Part shown: positions 17,892 through 26,468 of the stretch, piece by piece
Position numbering within the stretch: position 1 is the first letter of the stretch
How the letters are laid out: the number at the start of each line of letters is the position of its first letter
Assembly: GCF_002754195.1 (NCBI RefSeq)
Contig: NZ_PEEU01000001.1
Span: 5,642,001-5,706,000, forward strand
Source: Flavobacterium sp. 9
GTDB lineage: Bacteria; Bacteroidota; Bacteroidia; Flavobacteriales; Flavobacteriaceae
Reading direction: 5' to 3'
DNA: 64,000 nucleotides
Translations under genes and position numbers: made by a program
Notes under the pieces: model-generated
Database searches by the model: none
Told to the model about the DNA's origin: nothing
The model's input: only the letters and a program-made list of their open reading frames with translations

Positions 17892-18722
17892 ATGAATGAG
17901 CAACTTACTGAAATCATAAGGCAGGTTTATCATAAGAAAAACAGAAATCTTTTTACGTTTTTGACCGGCGCCGGAATTTCAGCAGAAAGCGGTATTCCAA
18001 CTTATAGAGGAGTTGACGGAATCTGGGTAAAAGGAACTAAATTTCATAAACCGGAAGAATTTGGAACCTTTAAATATTTTAAAGAAAATCCCGAAGAAGT
18101 TTGGCAATATTCTCTCTTTAGAAAAAAGATGTTTGAAAGTGCTCAGACAAACAAAAGTCACGATGAAATAGCAGCAATTGAAAATCTTTTGCAAGACCGA
18201 TTTCATTTGATAACTCAAAATATAGATAATCTGCACAGGCGTTCCGGTGTAGAAAGGATATACGAAATACACGGAAATAACAGAGAAATTAAATGCTCGA
18301 ATGGTTGTAAAGAAATCGAATTTTTACCCGCTGAAATTGAAGGTAAAGACATAGACCAAGATTTAACCGAAAAAGATATTGAATTACTGAAATGCAAAGA
18401 ATGCGGAAGCTGGATGAGACCAAATATTTTGTGGTTTGATGAGTATTATGACGAAAAGACAAACAAAAAATTCAGTTCCTTGAAAATCGCCAAAAACTCA
18501 GGAATTCTTTTTATTGTAGGAACGTCAGGAGCAACAAATTTGCCAATGGCAATTGCAGAAACTACATTAAAATACGGAGGAACAATTGTTGATATTAATA
18601 CAGAAGATAACTTATTTACGGCGCTTATTAAGGACAAGAAAAATAAAATTATAATTCGGGAAACTTCAACTGAAGCTTTAAAAACAATTCGGGAAATATT
18701 AGAAAATATAGTAAAAGAATAA
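17892..18722 (+). CDS. Sir2-family NAD-dependent protein deacylase
   Basis: A 276-residue cytosolic sirtuin that removes acyl groups from lysine using NAD+. Motifs in order: GAGISAESGIPTYRG (26-40), TQNIDNLH (108-115), catalytic His127 in IHG, zinc Cys at 135, 139, 168 and 171, and GTSGATN (210-216). At the acyl-pocket position where desuccinylase-type sirtuins have Tyr-x-x-Arg, this protein has Ser74-x-x-Arg77 (WQYSLFR), so acyl preference cannot be called. It follows a lipoprotein gene by 18 bases and precedes the broken duplicate at 18745 by 22 bases. Confidence 0.93.
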   Translation: MNEQLTEIIRQVYHKKNRNLFTFLTGAGISAESGIPTYRGVDGIWVKGTKFHKPEEFGTFKYFKENPEEVWQYSLFRKKMFESAQTNKSHDEIAAIENLLQDRFHLITQNIDNLHRRSGVERIYEIHGNNREIKCSNGCKEIEFLPAEIEGKDIDQDLTEKDIELLKCKECGSWMRPNILWFDEYYDEKTNKKFSSLKIAKNSGILFIVGTSGATNLPMAIAETTLKYGGTIVDINTEDNLFTALIKDKKNKIIIRETSTEALKTIREILENIVKE

Positions 18723-18744
18723 ACTGTTTTTAAGAATAAAATTT

Positions 18745-19188
18745 ATGTGCGAAACCGGAAAAGAAATTAAGCTTTGTACTTGCGTTCCAAACGGGATGAA
18801 TAGAATTGTACACAATAAAAATTCCCGATGATTTAAAAATTTGCCTAAAGAATTTACCTGGACCTTACGAAAATATATTGGCTTTAGCAGTTCCATGATG
18901 GAGGGAATGATAACCTTTCCGCTCCATATGCTATCAGAAGATCTTACGACAGAAAAAATGCTTGAAGATCTTAATAGTAGAAATTGTTTTGATTTTAATT
19001 ATCAACCCAATGAAGGTGATAATCTTCAAATTTTTACACCTGAAAAGTACTCGAGACAGTTTTTATCTTTCATCTATAGAAATGGAGAATGGATTGCTGA
19101 CTTTTATGATGGTTTCAGGTATGAAACCGAAAAAATAAATCATGGGAAAGTATATTTTGACGAAAAAACAGAAAATAAAAATGATTAA
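18745..19188 (+). pseudogene. Nonsense-broken copy of a duplicated hypothetical gene
   Basis: Read from ATG 18745 this encodes a protein of about 147 residues closely similar to the intact gene at 19759-20178, but codon 29 is TGA (18829-18831). The intact copy has AGA (Arg) there, so one substitution explains the break. Both copies start MCETGKEIKLCTCVP and share LTTEKMLEDLN and NYQPNEGDNLQIF or its equivalent. The rest of the frame is open to 19188, so the break is recent or the downstream part is restarted from TTG 18841. Its last 8 bases overlap the start of the next lipoprotein gene. Confidence 0.8.
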
Positions 19189-19702
19189 AAAAACACTACT
19201 TTTAATACTAGGATTCACAATCTTAACAAGCTGTAAAAATCAAAAAGAAGAGAATAAAGTTATAGTTACAAAAAGCGATAACAGTAAAAATTCGGAAGAA
19301 CTTTTAGAAAAAGACAAAGATTCTAAAACCTTAGATTTACAGGATGAAAATAGCGATGAACCACCTAAAGAATCACTTTTTAAATGTAAAGAGAACGACA
19401 ATGGTGTTTCAATATATGACGATCCTCTAAATAAAACATGTGTATGCAACGATAGCACATTCAATAAGGCTTATGAAATATTTTATACGGAATCACCGGA
19501 TTACATTCAGCGCAATTTATTGAAAAAATTGCCACAGAAAAATCACGAATGGAAAGCTGTTGATGCAGATATTACTTATACCTGGGTTTTGCAGGATACT
19601 TTAAAAATAAAGATGTTTTTTCAAGGTGGCGAAAACAATTATGTCTTTTATAAAAACAGCGATAATAAAATGGAATACAAAGAATATTTATCGCTTCCTT
19701 AA
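19181..19702 (+). CDS. Lipoprotein, unknown function
   Basis: A 173-residue precursor from the ATG at 19181. I chose this over the earlier in-frame ATG at 19142 because it yields the signal MIKKTLLLILGFTILTSC with a lipobox Cys18. A charged linker of about 50 residues follows, rich in Asp, Glu, Lys and Ser, then a small domain with CKENDNGVSIYDDPLNKTC and a C-terminal FQGGENNYVFYKN. The four Cys in the mature part may form disulfides. It lies between the two copies of the duplicated gene. No family is recognised. Confidence 0.72.
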   Translation: MIKKTLLLILGFTILTSCKNQKEENKVIVTKSDNSKNSEELLEKDKDSKTLDLQDENSDEPPKESLFKCKENDNGVSIYDDPLNKTCVCNDSTFNKAYEIFYTESPDYIQRNLLKKLPQKNHEWKAVDADITYTWVLQDTLKIKMFFQGGENNYVFYKNSDNKMEYKEYLSLP

Positions 19703-19758
19703 TTGAAATTTATCACAACGATAAACAGAGATATAAACGATTTTAGTAATAAAAATTT

Positions 19759-20178
19759 ATGTGCGAAACCGGAAAAGAAATTAAACTTTGTACTTGTGTG
19801 CCAGATGGTATAGATAAAATTGTACACAACAAAAATTCCCGCAGATTCAAAAAAAATCGTAACGAGTTTGCGTGGACATTACGAAAATATGTAGGTGACA
19901 GCAAATGTACGATGGATGGAAGGATCATTTTTCCGCTCGATGTTTTATCAGAAGCTTTGACAACTGAAAAAATGCTTGAAGATCTTAATAATAGAAATTG
20001 TTTTGATTTTGATTATCAACCAAATGAAGGCGATAATCTTCAAATTTTTACTCCACATAGATACGGACGAGAATTTTTATCCTTTATCTATCGAAATGAG
20101 CAATGGATAGCTGATTATTATGACGATTTAAAAGATGAAACTGAAAAAATTAATTATGGAATAGTAAGTTTTGAATAA
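19759..20178 (+). CDS. Hypothetical protein, intact member of a duplicated pair
   Basis: A 139-residue protein with no signal peptide, so it is probably cytosolic. The N-terminus has three Cys (2, 11, 13, in MCETGKEIKLCTC), which could bind a metal. The C-terminal half includes EGDNLQIFTPHRYGREF and SFIYRNEQWIADYYDD. I believe similar proteins occur in other flavobacteria, without a known role. The broken sister copy is at 18745-19188, and the upstream sequences including AATTTATGTGCGAAACCGG are conserved between them, showing a tandem duplication that carried the start region. Confidence 0.75.
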   Translation: MCETGKEIKLCTCVPDGIDKIVHNKNSRRFKKNRNEFAWTLRKYVGDSKCTMDGRIIFPLDVLSEALTTEKMLEDLNNRNCFDFDYQPNEGDNLQIFTPHRYGREFLSFIYRNEQWIADYYDDLKDETEKINYGIVSFE

Positions 20179-20231
20179 TTTAATCGCAACTTAAACCATA
20201 CAAATCTAATTTGCCTGATATGGTTTTAAAT

Positions 20232-21023
20232 TTATCTTTTGGTTTGCTTAATAATTTCTTTTAAAGTTAGCCATTGTTCGTTTTTACAATTCTCAACACT
20301 AAATTCCTGAGTATGATGTCCTGTAAAAAATAGTACCGGCATTTGTTTTTGAGATTTAGGGTCAGTTTCTTCGTTTCCGTCTCTAATTATTTGATGGTTT
20401 AAAGAACAGAATAATTCAATATTGTCTCCGTTTTTTCGTGCTTTTATATTTTTGATATCCCATGGATATCCCCAATATTTTTTTCCGTTTTCTATTATAA
20501 CCGGATTTACATAAAGTAAAGTAATGTCTTTTCCGGTTGATAAATTTTGATCCGTAATAACGTAGTCTGCACCATCTTCGTCGCCAATTCCTTCAAATAT
20601 TTCAGGTTCAGGATCGCCGTCTAAATTTATAAACCAGCGGTAATGAAAACCATATGCAAGTTTTGTTTTTTTAATTGTTTTGAATTCTGATGAAACCCAA
20701 TATTCAGTACCATTTCCTAAAGAGTCAATTGTAGTTTTACAGATATAATCCGGGATTTTATCTCCTGTAAAATCAACTTTTTCTACACTATCAAGTTCTA
20801 CTTTCAGATAATTTCTAAGTTGGTCTGTAGCAAGTATTTTTTCTGATTTTATAAAATAAACAGCTGGAAGTCCTGTTGATGAATCAGCAATTTCAGATTC
20901 TGTTTGTTTAGTATCGTTTGTGACTTCTTTTGATGAAGTTTTTTCGACTTTATCGCTTTTATCTTTACAGGAAATAAATAAGGAAAATGAAATTATAAAG
21001 ATTATTATAGTTGCTTTTTGCAT
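20232..21023 (-). CDS. Lipoprotein, unknown function
   Basis: A 263-residue precursor with signal MQKATIIIFIISFSLFISC (lipobox Cys19) and a Lys/Ser/Thr-rich spacer. The globular part has VDFTGDKIPDYICKTTID and LDGDPEPEIFEGIGDEDGAD, Asp-rich loops that look like the calcium-binding turns of FG-GAP/VCBS-type repeats. A single domain of this sort on a lipid anchor suggests a periplasmic or surface-exposed protein. Function is not known. It is 55 bases downstream of the lipoprotein gene ending at 21079 on the same strand, so the two may be co-transcribed. Confidence 0.73.
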   Translation of the reverse strand: MQKATIIIFIISFSLFISCKDKSDKVEKTSSKEVTNDTKQTESEIADSSTGLPAVYFIKSEKILATDQLRNYLKVELDSVEKVDFTGDKIPDYICKTTIDSLGNGTEYWVSSEFKTIKKTKLAYGFHYRWFINLDGDPEPEIFEGIGDEDGADYVITDQNLSTGKDITLLYVNPVIIENGKKYWGYPWDIKNIKARKNGDNIELFCSLNHQIIRDGNEETDPKSQKQMPVLFFTGHHTQEFSVENCKNEQWLTLKEIIKQTKR

Positions 21024-21078
21024 TGAAATTTTTATTGAAAATTGTTTAATTATAAAGAGTGTTTTTTTTAGAGGATAA

Positions 21079-21738
21079 TTAGCAACAACTTATAAGATCA
21101 ACAGCTTTCTTTTGTTTTTTTGAATAACCAATATAAGTGGTATCTTCTTCTCCAAGTGAAATTATGAATAAAGGTCTTTTGTCATTTTCACATTCTATAA
21201 AAGTATCATAATCTGTAAATTCTTCTTTTGATTGACCAAGAACGCCATCCTTTTTTATTTCATTTGTGATGTACATAAATGAATCCTTTTCTAATATTTG
21301 TTTGGCTTTAGTCAAAATATATTTCACCATTTCGGCATCATTTTTAATATTTTCCAATTCATAACCATTTGCCATATATCTTGTTGTAAATGATGTTTCG
21401 TATAGCAATTCACCAGCATTATTAAAGATCTTCAATACTGATGTTGTATGATTTATATTTCCTTTAGGAACAATAAGGATAAATTTATCATCAGTTGATA
21501 AATCTGAAAATTTTGTAAAAAGTGAATCCTTATATTCTTCTTTAATTATCGAATTATTAAATTTAGAATATACTACTGAATCCGGATTTTGTACAGCACT
21601 TAAAGTGTCTTCTTTGGGTTCTGTATTTTTCAAACTATCACTTGCTATTGAAGCTTTTTCGGTTTGTTGTTTTTCAGCTCGATTGCAGGCATAAAAACAT
21701 AAAACAATAACAAAACAAATTAGAGTATTTCGAAGCAT
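21079..21738 (-). CDS. Lipoprotein, unknown function
   Basis: A 219-residue precursor with signal MLRNTLICFVIVLCFYAC (Cys18 as the probable lipid-anchor residue), a Glu/Lys/Ser-rich linker to about residue 55, and a mixed alpha/beta domain with FILIVPKGNINHTTSVLKIF near the middle. It ends with a Cys pair, DLISCC. I cannot name a family. It appears to be the first gene of a two-lipoprotein minus-strand unit with 20232-21023. Confidence 0.72.
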   Translation of the reverse strand: MLRNTLICFVIVLCFYACNRAEKQQTEKASIASDSLKNTEPKEDTLSAVQNPDSVVYSKFNNSIIKEEYKDSLFTKFSDLSTDDKFILIVPKGNINHTTSVLKIFNNAGELLYETSFTTRYMANGYELENIKNDAEMVKYILTKAKQILEKDSFMYITNEIKKDGVLGQSKEEFTDYDTFIECENDKRPLFIISLGEEDTTYIGYSKKQKKAVDLISCC

Positions 21739-21866
21739 TTTTGGTGATTATATTTTGGTTATGGTTAATTCAAATATACAGAAGTATTTTATTAAAAATT
21801 ATCAGTTTTATAAAGTTATTTGTGCCTAATAGCACATTTCAATTCTTGATTTACATTATGAAAAAA

Positions 21867-21920
21867 AGGATATGCAAACAAGAATATAGTTTAGTTCTAT
21901 ATTTTCATTTGCATATCCTT
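21867..21920. repeat. Hairpin with perfect 13-bp arms
   Basis: AAGGATATGCAAA (21867-21879) and TTTGCATATCCTT (21908-21920) are perfect reverse complements separated by 28 bases. It lies in the gap between the upstream region of the lipoprotein gene starting at 21738 and the end of the crystallin-like gene at 22092. It may be a terminator or a small mobile element. Confidence 0.75.
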
Positions 21921-21965
21921 GATAAAAAGGAAATTTTGCGGACACAAATATTATAAATGAATTTC

Positions 21966-22066
21966 AAACACGAATTGCACGAATTAGCACAAATTCTAAT
22001 GATTTAACCTTGTTTGTGAAATTAATTTCACAAACAAATTAGTGATAATTAGTGCAATTAGTGTTT
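21966..22066. repeat. Imperfect-palindrome element (MITE-like)
   Basis: Outer arms 21966-21995 and 22037-22066 match as reverse complements at 26 of 30 positions, with a period-like ACGAATTGCACGAATTAGCAC pattern in the left arm split between short ATT/CAC units. In the centre lies a perfect loopless 28-bp palindrome, TTGTTTGTGAAATT at 22010-22023 and its complement to 22037. The element is non-coding and lies just downstream of the crystallin-like gene. Confidence 0.75.
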
Positions 22067-22091
22067 TTCATACTTGTGTACACACGGTAGT

Positions 22092-23393
22092 TTACAGAGC
22101 AGTAATTTTTACAGAACTGGCTTTATCATTAAAACTTCCTAAACAGCTATTATTTCCTGTTATTACAACAGATTCTCCGCCATAATTATCGTTTTGATAC
22201 ATTGTAATTTTGTATCCGCTTTCTAATCGAACAGAAGACAAATCATCATTTGCAATACCATAAGATTTTAGCTGAGCCAATGTATAATTGCCAGCAGGCA
22301 AGGCGATTGCATAACCTGTATAATTGCAATTTTGGTAAAGCGTTACGATACCGCCAGCCGAAGCATTGTATTTATTATCCGTATAAATGCGGGAAAGATT
22401 ACCTACACCATCAAAATAATTATCTGCTAGTTTTGCAGGATCTGTTGCAAATTCTCCACCTTGTACAATCGCATCATTTCCATCATTCCATGCCCATGGA
22501 GCGTTTGCACCACCAGTTTTAAAATCATTTCCTGTAAATCCTCCGCCTGGACTAGAGAATAATTGTGTATTAAATCTTTGATCCCATAATCCGCCGCTTT
22601 CAAAAATATCGACAAGTTTGTATTCTACATAATTATCGTAATTATCAGCTGGTATTTGCGCCACTCCGCTTGCCGATGGATAATAGATAATTCCGTCTCC
22701 GTCAATATCGTGCTGTGGCCACGCTTTAAGACTATGTCCTTTAGAATCTTGCGCCGTAACAGGATGCAATTCTCCGTTAAAATCTCTCATTTGCAAAGTT
22801 CCGTCAACACTTTCCAATCCGCTTACAAAAGAACTTCCAGACGGAACATACGAAAAGAAATCAGAGTGACTTACTGTAACCGCTCCTTTTAAAGTTCCAT
22901 AAGTTGAACCATTTTTTTCTACAATCATTAATACACCTTCTAAATCATTTTCGTGTTGGTCTAATGAATACAAAAGCGGATTATCTGTCCAATCTCTTGG
23001 AGAGAAAAAAGCATACGTAATGAACCAATGCGTGTTTGATTCTACTACAGAATAGTAACAATGTGCCGCTAAAGAATTAGCATAAGCCGGAAGATTATTC
23101 CAGTTGTTTTCGCCATTCCAGTCATTGTCATAATTAATAGCTGTAAGATAATCTGATTTTCCTCCTTCGGCATACGTTCCTGTGGCATCTACATCTTTGT
23201 AATGAATAGGCGCCCATCTTCTTGCCAAATCAGAACTTGCTGCTGAACTCATTTTCTTGAAACTTTTTTGTTCTTTTACCACAGCGGTAGTTTCTGCTTC
23301 GTCCATTGTCGTGTCCTGACAAGAGAATGTAATTGCAGATAATGCAATAATTAAGACTTTACTTAAAATCTTTTTTGGATTCTGTTTTTTCAT
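22092..23393 (-). CDS. Lipoprotein with C-terminal beta/gamma-crystallin-like domain
   Basis: A 433-residue precursor with signal and lipobox (ITFSC, Cys25). Residues about 55-340 form a domain beginning LARRWAPIHYKDVDATGTY that I only loosely associate with Vps62-like proteins. The last 85 residues hold two Greek-key motifs of the beta/gamma-crystallin type: VTLYQNCNYTGYAIALPAG and ITMYQNDNYGGESVVITGN, each followed by a DLSSV or KASSVKI strand. Such domains often bind Ca2+ and stabilise extracellular proteins. Upstream, at 23545-23561, are direct repeats of the TTAAC type shared with two other surface genes. Confidence 0.82.
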   Translation of the reverse strand: MKKQNPKKILSKVLIIALSAITFSCQDTTMDEAETTAVVKEQKSFKKMSSAASSDLARRWAPIHYKDVDATGTYAEGGKSDYLTAINYDNDWNGENNWNNLPAYANSLAAHCYYSVVESNTHWFITYAFFSPRDWTDNPLLYSLDQHENDLEGVLMIVEKNGSTYGTLKGAVTVSHSDFFSYVPSGSSFVSGLESVDGTLQMRDFNGELHPVTAQDSKGHSLKAWPQHDIDGDGIIYYPSASGVAQIPADNYDNYVEYKLVDIFESGGLWDQRFNTQLFSSPGGGFTGNDFKTGGANAPWAWNDGNDAIVQGGEFATDPAKLADNYFDGVGNLSRIYTDNKYNASAGGIVTLYQNCNYTGYAIALPAGNYTLAQLKSYGIANDDLSSVRLESGYKITMYQNDNYGGESVVITGNNSCLGSFNDKASSVKITAL

Positions 23394-23816
23394 AATTCTA
23401 GGTTTAATGGTTTATAATAGATTTAAATGCACTGATTTTGATAAATTATGGATTAGCATTAGAAACTTGTTTTTGAATTATAATTCTTACTAGTTATAAG
23501 TACTGTAAAAGAGAAATCGTACTATCTGAAGGGTATTATAATACGGTTAACAAAAAGTTAATAGGATTAATATTATTTGTCGCTTGCGAAGTCAGTAAAA
23601 GCGCTGAAGTATTTTAAGTATATATCGCAGTTATAATGGCGTGTGTAGATAAGTTATAACCTTGATATAAGGAAGATTAAGATATGTTACCGATAAATTA
23701 AATTATGGTTAACTGGTTGTGTTTGATTCTATTTTAATGTAATTAATTCTCAAATTTACAGACGTGTCAATAAAGCATAAACCAATTTATTCTCTTATAA
23801 TAGTACCTTAATAAAC
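23394..23816. other. Intergenic region between crystallin-like gene and ppk1
   Basis: 423 bases without a gene. It carries the upstream region of the minus-strand lipoprotein, including the direct repeat at 23545-23561 and an adjoining 12-bp palindrome GTATTATAATAC (23533-23544). The right half leads to ppk1, which begins at GTG 23817; I see no convincing -7 box for it. Nothing else stands out. Confidence 0.5.
23545..23561 (-). promoter_or_regulatory. Direct-repeat operator TTAACT-N5-TTAACC
   Basis: On the minus strand the sequence reads TTAACT-TTTTG-TTAACC, two half-sites exactly 11 bases apart, about 150 bases upstream of the crystallin-like lipoprotein start. An identical half-site pair (TTAACT-N5-TTAACC) occurs upstream of 26866, and a related set with TTAACC half-sites upstream of 33492. 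Eleven-base direct repeats are the usual binding format for OmpR/PhoB-type regulators. Which regulator binds is inference. Confidence 0.5.
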
Positions 23817-25850
23817 GTGCAAAACTACCTTATACCTTCAGAAATTTCATGGCTTTCTTTCAATAACTGTATTTTGGATGAAGCAAATGATGCCAATAAT
23901 GCATTATACGAACGAATCAAGTTTTTAGCGATTCATTCTTCAAATCTGGATGAATTTTTTAGAGTTAAAATCAGAAAATTGCTGATCAAAAATTCAAAGA
24001 AAAATAAAGATTTACTGGAGAAGATTTTAGCCGAAATTAATCTTCAGCAAAATAGATTTGGGGCAATCTGGAACAATTCGATAGTGCCGGAATTAGCCGC
24101 AAATAATATCGTTTATTATGAAAATCAAGAACTTTTAGAAGAGCATTTGCATGAGATCGAATATTATTTTAAAAGTATTATTTTGTCTTATATTCAGGTA
24201 ATTTATATATCGGTAAACCTTCCAAAAACTTATTTTTTAAACAATCGCAGTTTATACTTTTTAGTCAAGCTAAAAGATTCGGCGGGCAATTATCATTATG
24301 CTTATTTGAATATTCCATCGGACAAACTGGATCGCTATAAAAAATTGCAAAGTCTCGGAGATACACACTATATTATTTCGATTGATACGATTATAAAAAA
24401 ATGTTTGTCTCTGATATTCCCAACCGGAAAAGTGGTTTCCTGCAATGCAATAAAGCTAAACAGAGACGAAAATTATCTTATCGAAGATGAAAACTCCGGA
24501 GATTTAATTGCAAAGATTGAAGCAAAAATTGAAGAACGAAAACGAGGTTCATCGACACGATTTCTGTATGATTATAATATGGATGCCGAAACAATTTCGG
24601 TATGTAAAAAAGCGTTCCGACTTCATAATAATGAAATGATAAAAGGAGGAAGTCATCACAATCTTTATGATTTATTTCGGTTTCCAAATCCTGTAAAACC
24701 AAATCTTCAAGGAGCAAATTATCCAGGTCTTCAACATTTGCCTTTCGAAAGTAATAAGTCGGTTTTTGAAATTATTGACAGACAAAATCAATTGCTTCAT
24801 TTTCCGTATCAATCGTATTATTATGTACTTCAGTTTTTTAATCAGGCAGCAATTAATAGAAACGTTCTTGAGATAAAAATTACTTTATACCGTATTTCAT
24901 CAGAATCGTTAATTGCAAATGCTTTGATAAGTGCGGCAAAAAACGGTAAAAAAGTAACTGTTTTTGTAGAAGTTAAAGCACGCTTTGATGAATATAATAA
25001 TTTATTCTGGTCGAGAGAAATGAAAAATGCCGGAATAAAGATTATTCAAAGTATGCCAAATTTAAAGGTTCATGCCAAAGTTGCAATGGTAACCATGAAA
25101 GATAAGTACGGAAACAAGAAACATTATAATTATCTGTCAACGGGAAATTTTAATGAAAGTACCGCAAATATTTATTCTGATTTTGGTTTTTTTACTTCGG
25201 AAAAAAGATATACAGATGATTTGAAAAAAGTCTTTGCATTCTTAAAAAGCAAGAAGAAAACCGAAGCTCCAAAACATATTCTGGCCGCAGGTTTTAATAT
25301 GAAAGAAAAATTAATAGAATTAATAGACGACGAAATAAAGAACAAAAAAGAAGGTAAAGAAGCGTACATCTTTTTGAAAGTAAACGGAGTCGACGAAAAG
25401 GATATTATTGATAAACTTATTGAAGCAAGCAAAGCTGGCGTTGATGTAATCATGATCGTACGCGGAATTTGCACATTATTACCGGGAATTAAAAATGTAT
25501 CCGAAAACATCGAAATTTACCGCATTGTAGATATGTTTTTAGAACATTCGAGAATCTACAAGTTTGCAAATAATGGTCAGGAAAAAGTCTATTTATCATC
25601 GGCAGATATGTTAAGTCGAAATTTAAACAGAAGAATAGAAGTTGCTTTCCCGATATACGATCAAAGAAATATTGCGGAAATAAATAAGATTATTGAATTA
25701 CAACTCGAAGACAACACAAAACGCAGAAGTGTAAATAGCGAAGGAATTAACGAATTGGAAATCTTAGATTCAGAGATTCCGAGGCGTGCTCAGACCGAAA
25801 TTTACAATTGGATTGCTGAGAATAATAAAGTGGAATCTCAAGACTTTTAA
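23817..25850 (+). CDS. ppk1: Polyphosphate kinase 1
   Basis: A 677-residue cytosolic or membrane-peripheral enzyme that reversibly moves the terminal phosphate of ATP onto inorganic polyphosphate. The start is GTG at 23817, giving MQNYLIPSEISWLSFN, the family N-terminus. The N domain has SSNLDEFFRVK (41-51) and the middle has FPYQSYYYVLQFF. Two phospholipase D-like halves carry the phosphorylated His419 (NLKVHAKVAM) and His577 (FLEHSRIY), and Arg389 lies in VKARFDE. All catalytic residues I can place are present. Length is typical of PPK1. It is monocistronic and is convergent with the TPR gene at 25884. Confidence 0.95.
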   Translation: MQNYLIPSEISWLSFNNCILDEANDANNALYERIKFLAIHSSNLDEFFRVKIRKLLIKNSKKNKDLLEKILAEINLQQNRFGAIWNNSIVPELAANNIVYYENQELLEEHLHEIEYYFKSIILSYIQVIYISVNLPKTYFLNNRSLYFLVKLKDSAGNYHYAYLNIPSDKLDRYKKLQSLGDTHYIISIDTIIKKCLSLIFPTGKVVSCNAIKLNRDENYLIEDENSGDLIAKIEAKIEERKRGSSTRFLYDYNMDAETISVCKKAFRLHNNEMIKGGSHHNLYDLFRFPNPVKPNLQGANYPGLQHLPFESNKSVFEIIDRQNQLLHFPYQSYYYVLQFFNQAAINRNVLEIKITLYRISSESLIANALISAAKNGKKVTVFVEVKARFDEYNNLFWSREMKNAGIKIIQSMPNLKVHAKVAMVTMKDKYGNKKHYNYLSTGNFNESTANIYSDFGFFTSEKRYTDDLKKVFAFLKSKKKTEAPKHILAAGFNMKEKLIELIDDEIKNKKEGKEAYIFLKVNGVDEKDIIDKLIEASKAGVDVIMIVRGICTLLPGIKNVSENIEIYRIVDMFLEHSRIYKFANNGQEKVYLSSADMLSRNLNRRIEVAFPIYDQRNIAEINKIIELQLEDNTKRRSVNSEGINELEILDSEIPRRAQTEIYNWIAENNKVESQDF

Positions 25851-25883
25851 TTGCCATTTAGACACAAAGAGAATATATTAGTT

Positions 25884-26468
25884 TCATAACAAGATTGGAT
25901 TGTTTTCTATCTGTCTAAATTGGTTCTTTTGAAGTCTTATACTTTTTATTTGATGAAGACATTCATTAACGAGATTTTTTATTTCGAGGTAAGTCACATT
26001 ATGAATTGAAGTAATAGAACTTTTGACCATGTCGATATAATTTCCGGCATCAATTAAATCTGTTTCGAGTTTTTTTAGAATAGTACTTTCAGGATTTTTG
26101 CTTTTTTTATAATAGTAAATGCAATTATGAAGATCTTCAATTTGACCACGTAAATCAAATACTGCATTTTTTGAAATTGCACGTCTGTAATAATTCGAAA
26201 ACTCTAACGGATTCTCTTCAATCAATTTATCAAAATCTTCAATTGCCTGCGAATGTTTATTTAACTTTTGAAGACACTTTGCTCTTAATTTAAAGACTTT
26301 TAAATCAAATCGGGAATTTAAAGAATTATCAAAGTATAGTAAAGCCTCACCAAATTTGTTAGACAAATAAAGTTTTTTCCCTTTTTTTAAATTGATCAAT
26401 TCCTGTGTAGACTTCGATTTAAAAAAAGTAGTCTTAAGTTTTGCTTCCAAATTATTAAACCATTTCAT
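25884..26468 (-). CDS. TPR-repeat protein
   Basis: A 194-residue protein with no signal peptide, probably cytosolic. About three tetratricopeptide motifs cover residues 28-130, for example ALLYFDNSLNSRFDLKVF, with RAKCLQKLNKHSQAIEDFDK next. The C-terminal 60 residues are helical and Lys/Asn-rich. TPR arrays mediate protein-protein contacts; the partner is unknown. It converges on ppk1 with a 33-base gap between stops, but I see nothing else linking the two. Confidence 0.78.
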   Translation of the reverse strand: MKWFNNLEAKLKTTFFKSKSTQELINLKKGKKLYLSNKFGEALLYFDNSLNSRFDLKVFKLRAKCLQKLNKHSQAIEDFDKLIEENPLEFSNYYRRAISKNAVFDLRGQIEDLHNCIYYYKKSKNPESTILKKLETDLIDAGNYIDMVKSSITSIHNVTYLEIKNLVNECLHQIKSIRLQKNQFRQIENNPILL

